DNA of 64,000 nt from Sphagnum compactum (lineage: Eukaryota > Bryophyta > Sphagnopsida > Sphagnales): contig OZ234503.1 in assembly GCA_965153455.1 (NCBI GenBank), positions 12,467,118-12,531,117 on the forward strand, given 5' to 3'. Under the pieces are notes generated by a model, which was not told the DNA's origin, made no database searches, and saw nothing but the letters and a program-made list of their open reading frames with translations. This document shows positions 35,780 to 48,644 of the stretch, in pieces; within the stretch, counting starts at the first letter, position 1, and each line of letters opens with the position of its first letter. Made by a program: the position numbers and the translations under genes.

Positions 35780-38210
35780 TTTTACTTTTCAAAAATATAT
35801 ATAAACATTAATAAAATATCCTAGATTAGTGGTTAAGATTTTTTTGGGACCCATGATGGCTATTGTTGTTTTCATCAAGAGCACTTCAAAAAGGTGGACC
35901 TTAACAAATACCCTATTAAAGGCCCAAACAACATCATTCATAATAGTCCATGTAGGATTCCAACAAGTTTTTCATCCAAGGCCATTTGATTGGGCCTAGG
36001 CCTCAAGCTACCTTAAAGTAAACCCAAACTAATCACCTTTGGACCAATGAAGAAATTTTAATTGTGCTAGTCCCAAGCCCCTTACCATAAACTCAATGAG
36101 GCATAGATGTTTCATAATGAAACTTAGAAAAGGTTTAGAATTTAGTTTCTTTGTTTATGTTTCAAACTGCCATGTTGGACTTTATAAAATAGAGGTACTT
36201 TTTGGTTTACTTTTCCATGTTTTCACCCTTTGTGCTTTTGTAGGTCAGCTCATCCATTGCCTTGTTCATTGAATCCACCACACAACAAAGGCCCATCAAC
36301 CTTGACAAGTAAAGAAATTCTAACAATGCTGATATGAACAACCTTGAATGTAAGTAGTTTTTATTTTTAATACACATTTCCAAAGTTTAATAAATTAAAC
36401 TAATGTTGAATATGTGTGTTGTATTTATACAAAAATGTTTCAAATATATCAATCTAACATTTAGATAGGTTTGAAAATGATCCAATATATATAAACTCAT
36501 TTTTAGCATTCATTTTTTAAAGCTTATAACTATTTTTTCAGTGTAAAAAAATAGTGTAAAAAAATTGTCTAAAGATCATTATTATGCATTATTTCAAAAA
36601 AAAATTATCAATCCCATTTTGGCACATGAACTTGTCAAAACTATTGAAGAACTACTTGAAGAGGTGCTAATGAGTACTTTTATTAGGTTTGCACCTAGAT
36701 ATGTCTTCTTGATCTTTTGTTTATATTTTTTGTTCATGTTTGTCTTTTTTTCTAACCTAATTTTTTGTTTATCTAAGGTTGGTGGTTATTTTTGTTATTT
36801 TTGTGGTTTTAAGGAGATGGAGAATGTGCACCACAAAGCAAAATCTCCATACATGGGCCAATAATTTAAGGAGATTTTAATTACAAGCCCATGCAATACC
36901 TATAATTTTAGATATTTCCAAATTTCAAGTTGTAGGGTGCCAAGAAGCTATCAAAAGTTGGAACTTGGAACTATGTTGCATTTGCAAATGCAATGTTCAT
37001 TTGTGAATTGGAAAACAAAAGGGGCAATTGCAAAATCAACTTAGCCAAATGTACTTTAGCTTTAAGTATTCAAATGTGTCATTATTTTTGAGTCTTGACC
37101 ACTTTGAAGAGAATGGTCATAATGTTGGATGCTACATGGCCTAAATCATATAGTTGGTTAAGGCCCACATATGCATCATCAAGGTTTTCAAGGTGAAAGC
37201 ATGAATAGGTGGACAATTTGGATTGTCACACTTGTAATTTTTTTGGATTACATACAAACATAAAATTTGAAGCCATATTCGAAATTAACTTGTCAATGTT
37301 TTAATTATTCATATTGTCATAGACTTTAATGGGAATAAACATTAAAAAATTGGATGAATTCTAAGAAGATTATGGACTCGTAATTTGAAATGACAACACC
37401 ATGTTTGTCAAAAATGTGGACTCAAAACATATGTCAAAGTAGTGTCAAAAAAAATTAAAATAAAACATCATTAAATAAAGAATTTATTAGCAAAGTGCAT
37501 TGAAACTTTCCTAATATATATATTTTTAATGTTTAAAATTATAAAATGATGTGCTCGTTGGAAATTTTTGTCCTTGAGAGTCCATTTCACAGTAAAATTT
37601 CTAATATTTTGCATGGATTTTTTTATCAATCACATGTTTAAGGATATTCGTAGGTTGGCTTATTAACATTTATGATTAAAAGCATATGGGATAATTATAG
37701 GGTTTATGGTTTGATAATTGGTAAAACTACAAAAAAAATCTCTAGTGTTAGATTATGGACTTTTAAACGCCACTTTTGAGCCACCTAACTATGTTTTTCC
37801 CCTTCATCAATTGGGTGCTTAATGATGTTCAAAACCAATAGTAGATGTGGTTGATCACATAATACCAAGAAAATCAGAAAAATTACAAATGTATTTTGTT
37901 ATTTCTAATAATGTTAGGGATTTGCATTCTTATGATGTTCAATAACGGTAGTTTAAGCTTATGATGAAAATGATGAGGATGTACTCAATTTAACAATATG
38001 GTCAAAATATAATATCAACCCTGAAAACATTGTCCTAGTTAACAAACTAGAAATCATTGTAATTGGATTGTAAATTGTTTAAAGCTTACCTCATATCTCA
38101 ATTTGTTGTGAACACCACTCCTTCCAACCCTTTTAAAACATACAATATCTTCTTCACCAAACGTAAAAGTATTGGGATCCAATCCAAGGTACACAAAAAA
38201 CAAACAATTC
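35780..38210. other. Intergenic DNA without recognisable genes
   Basis: Preceded by a short G-run at 35,750-35,759. AT-rich DNA with no recognisable coding motif. Confidence 0.45.
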
Positions 38211-38214
38211 AAAA

Positions 38215-38283
38215 GGAAAGATTCAACAATGCAAACGAATGAAATTTCCAAGGCTTACCTTCTATGCTTCTACAACCTAAAAG
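38215..38283. repeat. Short dispersed direct repeat, copy 1
   Basis: AAAGATTCAACAATGCAAAC followed by TTTCCAAGGCTTACCTTCTATGCTTC-type sequence recurs 1 kb away (39,214-39,295). On the minus strand the shared core AGAAG|GTAAGCC looks like a splice donor. Confidence 0.7.
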
Positions 38284-38289
38284 AAGCAA

Positions 38290-39210
38290 CCCAAGATCTC
38301 ATGTTCTATGACATTTGAAATGCACAACTACACATTGACTCTAAATGGGTTCAATGATCTTGGATAACATATTGCAAGCCAATGCAAACATGTAGTGTTG
38401 GAATAAATCTCCATAGTCTTTTGTAGAGCTTGGTATACTCCTATTGTCATGTTGCAAATTCACATGTTGAGGTCAATGAAACCAAGCTTTCAATTTTGTG
38501 AAAATCCAAAATGAACACATGCCACCTTCGAAATTCAATTTTTTTTAGATGTTACACTTATTAGTCTCATCTAAAAAGACAATTTTGTGGCATTTTAGTG
38601 ACAATGTGACTTTCTTTTATGTAAACATCTTGATTTTGTTGCACATCACATCTATACCTCTATATGAAAAATTGGAAATCCTCCCCCATTTGCCCACCTT
38701 TGTCTTAGTTCCTTAGCATACACATAACATCAAAATCTACATCAACACTAAAATATCTCAAAGGAAACCAACTGCTAGGGTAAATTGAAAGATTAAAAAA
38801 CCTTTCATCAGAAACATTGAAACTAGGGCCTAATAGCTCATGTGTCAAAGTTAATATGATCGTGGTCTTGCCAATGTTAGGTGGTCCCTTTTTCTAGTCG
38901 GCCAAAAAAAAACTCCACATTAAATACCACTTACATAATCATTTTTTTAGAATAAGAAAACTACAAACCTCTTTCCTATAACAAAACAAAAAGTCTCTAG
39001 AAGCAAGTTCCAATCACTTAATTAGGCAATCATCTTTTTTTTATAAAAAATTGAAGTAATTTTGTGAACAAAATTGGTAAGAAAGAACATACAAAAAACA
39101 TGAGGTTAGGCATATTGTTAATTTGTGTTAATTATGACCTGGGTCTTGCCACCACATAGACGTGGTTGCCCACAATGTCATTCACAAAAAATATAGGACA
39201 AATTAAAATG
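38290..39210. other. Intergenic DNA, possible decayed minus-strand gene
   Basis: Minus-strand translation upstream of the donor-like AGAAGGTAAG gives patchy protein-like segments, but they are too broken to identify. Confidence 0.3.
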
Positions 39211-39213
39211 CAT

Positions 39214-39295
39214 GGGAAAGATTCAAGAATGCAAACGAATGAAATATGAGCTTAAATTTCCAAGGCTTACCTTCTATGCTTCTACAACCTAAAAG
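39214..39295. repeat. Short dispersed direct repeat, copy 2
   Basis: Matches 38,215-38,283 nearly base for base, except for a 12-bp insertion (ATGAGCTTAAAT or equivalent) after AACGAATGAAAT. Confidence 0.7.
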
Positions 39296-39299
39296 CGAT

Positions 39300-40920
39300 A
39301 TGAAAAGAGTTCATGCCAAGAGTTTCTTTTTCTAGCCTATAAAAGCTCTTGAATCTAATGAAACTTGCACATAAAGCTTCCATAAAATCATGAATCATAT
39401 CACATTTGAGATGCACTAAGGAAATCATGTTGAAATAGACTTGCATAAAAGATTTGGACTCTATCAGAACTATAATGAAGGATATGAAACAATCAAAACC
39501 AAATGGATTCATATTGAAGACCATGAACAATTACAAATTTCTGTGAACTAGCTTAAAGCCACCACCACCTTTAAAACCTTTTGTACCTCAAGAGGAAAAA
39601 CTCAATATCCAACCAAAATTGGCACCATAACTCAACTAAAATCACTAACTCAATTTGCCTCATTAAATACACCTTCCAACTTCCAATTTAAGCCCATAAG
39701 ATATGCATTTTTTGGAGAGAAAAAATACACATTGGAAGGAGACATCCATAAATTGAACTTGTCTTGCAAGATGAAAAAATGTAAATGAAAACAAAACAAT
39801 TCAAAAAGAAATAAGGCAATTTATACATGAATAGTAATGAGATGACATAAACAAATGTGACACCCATATCTAGTTTACCACTCAAATTTGCATTTTCCAA
39901 ATCTCCAAAAACATGCATGTTGTCACATGTGCACTTTGCCAAGCCACTTGGCAATGACATGTTCATGATCAGGAAAATTTTGCATAGTAAAAAAAAACGA
40001 ATTGTAAAATTTAATGCATAGATCCAAGTGTGTAGAATAGATCCATTCATCTTTGCCAAAGCCAAACACTTGGACAATAACAATCTCAGCCAATTTAATG
40101 TAGTCTAAGAGCTCATGGTTGAGGACGATGAACACAATTAGTTTCCACCAAAGCCTTGTAATTGGGTTGAACTAGTTGTCCTTTTGCATAATTGCATTTA
40201 AATTATGTAGCATAGTCATCTTGAAAGAAAAAAAATTGCAAATCAAAGGATGACTTAAGAACATGACAAAAGAAATTTTCCCACTTTCACCAACAACCTT
40301 GTGAATTGCATGAATGTGGCCTTCAACAAAAATTTAAGTGAGTGAAAATTTTGTTATGCTTCCTTTCCATTTGTAGCCCATAATTGTGGATACACCACAC
40401 CCAAGGTTTTCATTACCTAGTGTTTAGGGAAATACTATTGAAGCTTTTCAATAAGGCCCCAAACTTCACCTTTGCATTTTTCTTTTATTTTGATGATGAC
40501 CTAGTGAAAGGCATCCTTGGTGACAAGTTGTTGTTTCTAGTGCCACCAACATGGGATTGATAAATAGAGTACTTTAAGTTAACAAATGAAAAAGCAAAAA
40601 AAGAAATCTTGGGTTTTTCCACTACCCAAATCCACCATGTTTTTAGTGAAATGGGACAAAGTTCACTAATATGCAACTTACATGGTTTTGGTAGAAAAGG
40701 ATTAGTTGATTAAGACATAGTTAGTGAAATGTTTTTAGTTGTTTTGGGTAGTGACATGTTGCACTAGGTAATTTGTAATTTTTAAAAAATGACATGGATA
40801 TTATGAGGTCCCAAAGTAATATGACATAAATATTATTATTTCTGTATTTTTTAAACAAAATATTTTGAAAATATTCACTACCATCATACATGTTTCATAT
40901 ATCATATTTATACATGATAC
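39300..40920. other. Intergenic DNA without recognisable genes
   Basis: Minus-strand frames of 82-131 codons (39,282-39,530; 39,688-40,083) are Phe/Leu-rich translations of T-rich sequence and show no motif. Confidence 0.4.
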
Positions 40921-40924
40921 ATCA

Positions 40925-41035
40925 ACGTATATACACATTACATATGTTAACACCCACAGTCATCAAGGTTTGAACCCAAGATTTCATGGAGATGCACCAA
41001 GGTCTTCACCACCAAACCATTTCATCAAGTCTTTG
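40925..41035 (-). mobile_element. tRNA-derived SINE-like element
   Basis: On the minus strand an A-box-like ATGGTTTGGTGGTGAAGACC (41020-41001) is followed by a B-box-like GGGTTCAAACC (40977-40967) at a spacing normal for an RNA polymerase III internal promoter. A TA-rich tail follows. The layout matches plant SINE heads. No clear target-site duplication was found, and no second copy is visible here. Confidence 0.55.
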
Positions 41036-41039
41036 ATAA

Positions 41040-42820
41040 GATAACAAAAAAAATTATTTTTATTATTTTCAACATGAAACTATTTTAAAAATTCAAACTT
41101 TAACATACATTTTAACTTTCAAAATTTATTCAAATGTTACAAATGATAACATGATCTTGATGTTCATTCAATAATCTATTCATGAAAATAATTTTAATTT
41201 ATAATTATGCAATATGAAGAGTTCAAAAAAAAAACTTAAAAAAACATGTTATGAATAAAAAGAAATTTACAAATCCTTTTTGTGTAAATTCATCTTCAAT
41301 ATTCATAAATGGGATTCAATTCAATGTGAATTCAAAGTGCTTTCATTAATCTTTAACAAAGATATTTTGTTGTGTAAAAATATGTTCAATTTTTAAAGAA
41401 TTATATGTTTTGGTTTTCCTCAATATGATTCTATATAATTTTTAAGAAACCTTTTATGATGTTATTCAAATTGTTATCACCCATAAGTAATTTTACCCAC
41501 ATTTGTCTATAACAAAGTTACAAAATTGCAAAATTGTTTAAATCCTTCAATATTATTTTGAAAAAATATCACAACATATTATTTATATATATATTTAATA
41601 ATGTAACAATACATTTTACCTTTGTAGGAATAAAAAAAACATAATTTGGTGATATTTTGGAATCAAATAGTTGGATTACCCTCCCCCGTTTAGTCAACAA
41701 TATTTTTTGTTTTATCTTTGATGGCAAATTTTTGCAAGTTGGTCATTCTATTTGGGGAGAAATTAGAAAATAATGAAATTTCAAGGAAATTTTTTTAGGG
41801 CAATCATTCCTTTAAAAAATTAAAAAATATGTGAGTAAAAATATAAGGTGTTATATATTAGTTATTGGGTAAAAGGTACTATTTATTCAAAAATATATGT
41901 ATAATCAATATAGATTATATAATAACTGATAATTAAAATGTATAATTAATAATATGTTGGTTTGAATATGTGTATATTAAAAAATTAGGTAATAATATAG
42001 TGAAAAAAAATATGTTAAACAATCATATAATACATTCAAAAACAGTTGTTTGATGCACATGGTTTAAAACTCCAACATTTAATGACCCCCTATGAAAATA
42101 ATGCAAGTTTAATGAAATTTTGTTAAAACTTTGAGATCACAAATTTGGAAGAACAAAAAGATTATTCATAATGAAAATGAATAATAATTTCAATGCTAAA
42201 ACCATAAATAGTTCCAACATCAAACTTACTTTTAACTTACACCAACATGAATATATATAAGTTAAAATTGTATAATAGGTTTTAGGACTTGCAGCCAAAA
42301 TATAGAAGGATTTTAACAAACTAATATCTTCATATATTGTTTATAGCCAAAACATAATTAAATATTTTTATCAATCATCATCATTTGAACAACACCACAA
42401 ATTTGATAATAATAATAATAATAATAATAATTCATTGGTGTCATTATTATGAGATCACCATTTTCAATGTTTTTAATTTTTTTAAACAATTACAAATTTT
42501 CATCTCTAAATACTTAGACATAAGCTTGTAACAAAACAAGTTTAAAAACAAATGTTAAGTCATGGTAACAATAAAAATAATAATATACCCAAAAATTTGT
42601 CAAAGTTGGGTACTTTTGTATGGGACAAAAGATGATGTGAGATAATGTTGTAAATTTATCCCATATCCTTTGTTAACAAGTTGAATTTTGTAAACTATAT
42701 AACTAGATGAAAAAGTAGTAATCTACACACAAAACATGCACTAAATATATTCAAAGTGTAAATATTTTTTGTGATGAGTCAATAAAAGGTTTGTGACCAA
42801 AAATTAAATAGGATGTTACT
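41040..42820. other. AT-rich intergenic DNA with ATT microsatellite
   Basis: Holds an AAT/ATT microsatellite at about 42,406-42,431. No gene is seen. Confidence 0.5.
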
Positions 42821-42825
42821 TACCT

Positions 42826-42960
42826 ACCTAGGTGGCCTATATTTAAGCCTAGTTTAGTAGCCTAGCTTTAGGTTTCAGCCTAATTGCTTAGGTTTAAGGT
42901 TTTAGGTTCTTAAACCTAGTTAGGTACCTAACTTTAAGCCTAGCTTAGGTTTAACCTAGA
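42826..42960. repeat. CCTAGGT/AAACCTA-rich block
   Basis: Short motifs TTTAGGTT, AACCTAG, CTAGTT and CCTAAC recur in both orientations many times in about 135 bp, giving extensive self-complementarity. The 7-mer TTTAGGT is close to, but is not, the plant telomere repeat TTTAGGG. Confidence 0.55.
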
Positions 42961-42974
42961 TCATTTAGGTTCTA

Positions 42975-43203
42975 GCCACATGGCATAACATAAGTGGCTA
43001 AAGTTTAAATGCCACATGGCTTAACTTGGGTGGCCAATGTCTAAATGCCATGTGGCAGAACTTGGATGGTTGATGCTTAAATGCCATGTGGTAGAACTTG
43101 GATGGTTGATGTCTAAATGCCACATGGCAAAACTTAAATGGCCAATTTATATATGCTATGTGGCATAATTTGGATGGCCAATGTCTAAATGCCACATGGC
43201 ATT
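42975..43203. repeat. 36-bp tandem array, exact period
   Basis: GCCA(C/T)(A/G)TGGC-type anchors lie at 42975, 43011, 43047, 43083, 43119, 43155 and 43191, every 36 bp without exception. The unit is about AACTTGGATGGCCAATGTCT plus AAATGCCACATGGCA. The minus strand reads as a 12-residue repeat (HMAFRHQPSKFC-like) over 70 codons. The constant multiple of three may hint at former coding, or simply reflect recent amplification without indels. Confidence 0.85.
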
Positions 43204-43409
43204 GGACCAATCAATAAGGGTTTGACCCTAATGACCACCACATGAAACCACCCATAAAACCATTAATTATACTTTTTTGCTCGGGCACCTTAAAAGAAAA
43301 CCATTAAAAGAAAAAATTGAACCAAACCACCCAATCGCCAATTTAATGGTTTCATTATCCCAATGGGGACCAACCACTACCTGAAACCACTAAGCCTACT
43401 AGAAACCCA

Positions 43410-43429
43410 TTGTAGTGGTACCACTACAA
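43410..43429. repeat. 20-bp perfect palindrome
   Basis: TTGTAGTGGTACCACTACAA reads the same on both strands and sits among further copies of AGTGGTT and AACCACT. Confidence 0.8.
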
Positions 43430-43439
43430 AATGAGTGGT

Positions 43440-46400
43440 TTGCACAGTGGTTTAACCACATGTTTTTTAGTAATGTTTGTTATTGTGGCATCATGAACAT
43501 TTTTAATAAAAAACTTGTCCAATGATGAACAAACTAGGGGAAACACATAATTTTTAATTTATGTAAATGTACAAGTTTGAACATTAAAATTTGAAATATA
43601 AAAGTCTACATAGACCCTAGACTTTGTATATATGAACATTTTGACTTAATTCTAATTCAAATATTAATGTGAAACTTAACAAGTTTTTTTACATCCATTT
43701 TTAAAAAAGTTATGTGAGGGCAAATTGCAATTAGATAGAAATGGATTTAATACATTCAAAATGAATGATTCAACTCATGTGCAAAAATTGATAGTTCAAA
43801 AAATATGAGGTCTTTATAAGTTATTGCATGTGTTTTATTAATTATGATAAATGTAAAATGCAATCAATGAACAATGGTTTCAACATGATACAAGTGTACA
43901 AGTCAACTCATGTACCATGTTGATAGTTGAAGAGATGTCAAAAAAATCACTAACATTTATAGTGCAATGTATTAATAAAATTAAATGCTACCTTAATTTT
44001 CATATCAACAATTTGAAATTATTAAAAAATAAAATAAGATGAATTCTTGTGTAAGTGCAAGGTGTAGCTTATGAGTAACATTCTCCACTTGTTATCAAAC
44101 CTTGATTCAATTTATGCTAGATGTTAATAATTGAAAAGTTGTTAAAAGAATGATTAAACAATATTACCATTCTTGCAAGGGGTCTAGGGTTGAGATATTT
44201 TCCATGTCAATTTGTTTTCCACTATTATAAAATTCAACATGGAGGAAACAATCTAGTATTAGTGATCAAGGCAATCATTGTTTTCACTATGAAAATTATG
44301 CATAAATAATTAGTAAACAATTTCACTTGCTATTTGTGCCGGATGATAATAAATCAAATAGTGGTCAAATTGGACAAGTAGTTGTAATGGGTGGTAGTGG
44401 AAAAACCCAAGATTTCATCTTGTGAAGAGAATTAGATAGCGTCTTTTTTACCATTTAGATAAAAATATTAGCTTAATGGAAGGCTATAATTGATTAAGAC
44501 CTCAATTAAATTGAAATCTTGAAAAAATAACTCCTCATATTTGGCAAAAGGATCATAGTATAACCAGTATAAGGCTTTTTGGGCTAATTGACAAATTCCA
44601 CAAAATCACACACAAACACATCTTAGTTTTATGCAATTTTGATTAATGCATGGATAGACTCAAGCATGGGAAGGATACACAGGAGCCCAAGAATGAACTT
44701 GATGTCACATAAAACATTCAAGTTTTTCAAAACAACCTTATTCTTGGAACTTTCAAGATGCATTTTCACAGTGAGTACATTGAATATTTGTTTATAAAAT
44801 ATGAACCCACATCAACATCGGGAATAGAACCTTGGCATTTTTGTGGCCAACAAACTTGAGAAGGCTATCTAATTTGAGAGCTAGTAACTTTTCTTTTCCT
44901 TCTAAAGATGTGTATCATGCATCTCATTTGATGTTTTTCCCCCTTATCATTCATAACAAAGTCAACCCATGGAAGGTGGAGTCCATGCATTCTAAAACTT
45001 TGTGGAAATCTCATAAAGTATCCTTTTCTTCTTACAAATTTGCTAGGATAGATCTTTAGGAGATGATTTTGTCAAAATGATGGGAGGGCTATTATCAAAT
45101 GTATGGTGGTGAGGAAGATGATGGCCCAACCTCATCTTGAAGGGGCAGGGAAAAGGGTAGAGAGGTTCAAACTTAAAGTTTTTGGGACTTTGTAGAGGAG
45201 CCATGGTGTTCTAAAGACTAGGGTATGACAATTCAAGATAAGAGCATTGAGTAAGGAACAAAATTTTCAAAACTTGTAATAGGACCTAGGAGGTGAAAAT
45301 CTTACAACAAGACTCAAGAATCATAAGCTTATAGTAGGTGTTTACAAAGTTTACATCAATATCAAAAACTTCCATTGGGAAAATGGAGTCAAAAACCTTA
45401 GAACTACGATCAAAACATTCTATTAAAAAACAAATCATGATAAGTTTGAATTTCCCAAAACTTAGGCTAAAGTAATGAACATGCCATGAATTGTGCAATA
45501 ATTAAGACTTAGAAAGTTTGGAATTCAATCATTGGATTGAAACCTTAGTTTTTAATTCATAACGATGCAATAAATAAATTTGATTTTACATGTGATTCAA
45601 ACCATGAGTGATGAATGAACATTAACTTTTGAACAATGGACATTGAGAGCCTAAATGATGAATCCCAAATTCCAACAGTTGATTTTTGATTCCCAAAACA
45701 TAATGAAGCTTGAAAATAGCAAGCTTCAAATGTAGAACTATTAAAAAATAGTGAACTTGGAAAAGACAAATATTAAGTTGTCAAAGTTGGATTGAAAGAA
45801 AGACATTAAAACTTTTGAACACTAAAAACACTTTGGTGTTTAAAGTTTGGAGTGATTGAGTTTTGACTTACAACGTCTCTACACAACAAACAACAAAATG
45901 GATTCCCAAGGGTTGTTGGAGCTTTGTTTAGAATTCAAGGTCCAATAAACACTTTTGTAGTTGTGGGCATTCCCAAAACCCCATGACAATCAAATATTGT
46001 CCTCAATACTTTAAGCAACTTGTACATCAAATCCAACCATAAACTTTCAAAATCCATGAAATAATCTACCAAAACAAAAATACATATTATAAGTTTCAAA
46101 CATAAAAGTAGCCATCACCATGCATATGTATTAAGATACATGAAAATATGAATTATGTACTATGTGCACAAATAAATTTCAATTTATGGGTTGCATGGGG
46201 GGTTTTATGAAAGCTCTAAGTCTATTTTTTATAAATTTATAAATTATAAAATTGGGCAAGTGAAAATAGGACTACCTTTTAATTTGCCTAAGTGGTTTTT
46301 AATCAACATTTTTTTTCATTTCACCCTTTATGGTGTAGGTGGCAAATACATCTAGACCCTGGATCATACACAAGTGGTGAAAATTGTAGCCTTGTGGCAA

Positions 46401-48630
46401 AAACAAATTGGCTACAACCATTGTATTAAAATTGTGTTTGGACAATGTTGTAAACAAATACATTATGTAAATTGGTGCCAGGTACTTCTACTTGGTATAT
46501 ATTTATGTTTGGTTAGTAGATCTTTAGATCTATTGCATTTTGGCAACAATAATTATTTGGGGGCTAATAATTTTTCCAAAAGCATGACTTGTAAAATGAA
46601 AAATACCACCCATCAAAAATTGGACACATCCAAAACTTGATATAGTCATGGAAATCATGAACATAAGAAGTACTAGTAAAATCATTCATATTGGCCTCAA
46701 TTAGAAGTTGTCATGACCTTTGGCCAACTCTCAAATGTAGTTGCATACTGAAAGGTGTAAATAATGTGAAAAAATGTTATGCATACATAACAACCAATTG
46801 CAAATGTGGGTTTAAATGAATTTGCAATTTGCTTTTCAAAAATGACACAACTTTAACATCTTTCATCCTCTACAAACCTAAGAACATGAGTCATAGAAAT
46901 TTTTGTTTATTTCAAATACTCTTGGAAAGTATGGGACATGAGTTGAAAAACATTGATCACTTTCCACAAATGATAGGGGATCGACAATTTGGGGCTACAC
47001 CTTGTTAGCTACCAATGCCACCATTTTGCCATTGTTCAAGAATAATGTTCAACTTCGTGGTAAGTTTGTAAAGTCCTTATTGTGCATCCAAGTTCCAACC
47101 TAAAAGAACAATAGGCACCATCAATGTTGATTTGTCGTTTGTTGCAACTCCACATGGACATGGATGGCCATAAAATTCTTTCAACACTTCCAAATGTTGA
47201 GGAAAGTTATGTATGCATTTTCCTATAGCCAATATTGGGGATAAACAACTCCCATGGCATCCAGTACCAACTACTTGGGAAATTGAACATTTGTTTTTAT
47301 TCAATCAACCCTGCAATAAATTTACTAGTTCCAACCTCAACCCACATGCCAAATTTGTGTAATATTTAAAATAAGATTTAAATTTAAACTTTTATCCATA
47401 TTCCCATCTCATGAATTTCCTTATCTAAATCATGATTTTGAACAAAATTACAAGCTAAAATTAAGTAAACATTTGAAAAAGGTTTAAGGTAAATAAAAAC
47501 TTATGTTTACATTTTTCTTTTACAAGCTGAAATATATGGGCAAAAACAACTTATGTCATTGGGAACACTATGTTAGTTTTTGAGCATATGGCACCCCAAT
47601 GGGCCCAAATGTTTTCCCCATGCAACACAAATGCAAGGTGTTTTGTTGAATCACTATTGTAATTGGTAACCCACTTCGTGTGGATTTGCTAATGGTCACA
47701 GACCAACAATCCACTCAATGACCAAAAGTTATCACTAGCAAAAGCACTGTTGTTGTCACAATATAATTTATACAATTGGCCTTAACAAAACTTTATTATA
47801 GCAACAAAATTGTTAATGAAAACATCTTGCTTTTGAAAAAACTTGAACAAGGCACCAATTGCTTCCATTAAAGGAAGTAAAACAACATATATAAGGAGTA
47901 GATGGTTGTTTGTGAATTCGCCCAAATTGACCTATAATGAAAAAAAACTCCAACAAATACTACATTAAAATGATAGCCGTAATATGGTAGTTTAAAAAAA
48001 TTTAGCCCAAATGAAACTCACATTTATAATTTGAAATAATTCCATTTGTAGATTAAAAGCTCATTTTGATTCGAAGCCACATCCCAAAAAGGAAAACATA
48101 TTTGGCTTTATAATTTGGAATCCACACATTTCCAATAGAAATCGTCTATGAGATTGTTTTTAAGCAAAGATTCTTGATAAAAATACAGTTGAATTTTTAA
48201 ATTCATGAAGGGCAGAACAATAAAATAAGATTGGCAATTCATAGTAGCTAATAAATAATGAAATCAATTTAAATGAAAACACATATTTCCATCACAAAAG
48301 AATGACTTTTGACATTAGAAAAAAACTCATCAAATCAGAGAAGAAGTTGGATGATCCCCATTAATTTAGATTAAATGCCATCACACAAGAACTTAATCAG
48401 CTGATCACATTATAAAATGGTTAATCCCTAACAAAACTTAAGTTGGATCATCCCCATTAATGAAAATTCTAAGTGACATAAGATATCATGAAATGAAAAA
48501 AACCTTTACAAGTTGTATCCTAATAATTTAAAACATAGAAAAACTACATATGTCAACTGCCATTCTTCAAAACCTCTAACCACTTTTTAAGTTGGAATAA
48601 GTTTTACAAAATTTGATTGTATGATGAAAA
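43440..48630. other. Long intergenic DNA without recognisable genes
   Basis: About 5 kb of AT-rich DNA. Open frames such as 44,832-45,059 and 46,374-46,640 (plus) and 47,077-47,304 (minus) have mixed composition but no motif I can assign. Some may be eroded parts of the neighbouring hAT-like element. Confidence 0.4.
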
Positions 48631-48644
48631 TAGAAAATGGAAAA

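Noticed and set aside
39688-40083. 131-codon minus-strand frame as a membrane protein
   Set aside because: Its hydrophobicity follows from T-rich codons; there is no conserved pattern and an overlapping frame is equally open.
42826-42960. Interstitial telomere repeat
   Set aside because: The recurring word is TTTAGGT in mixed orientations, not tandem TTTAGGG.
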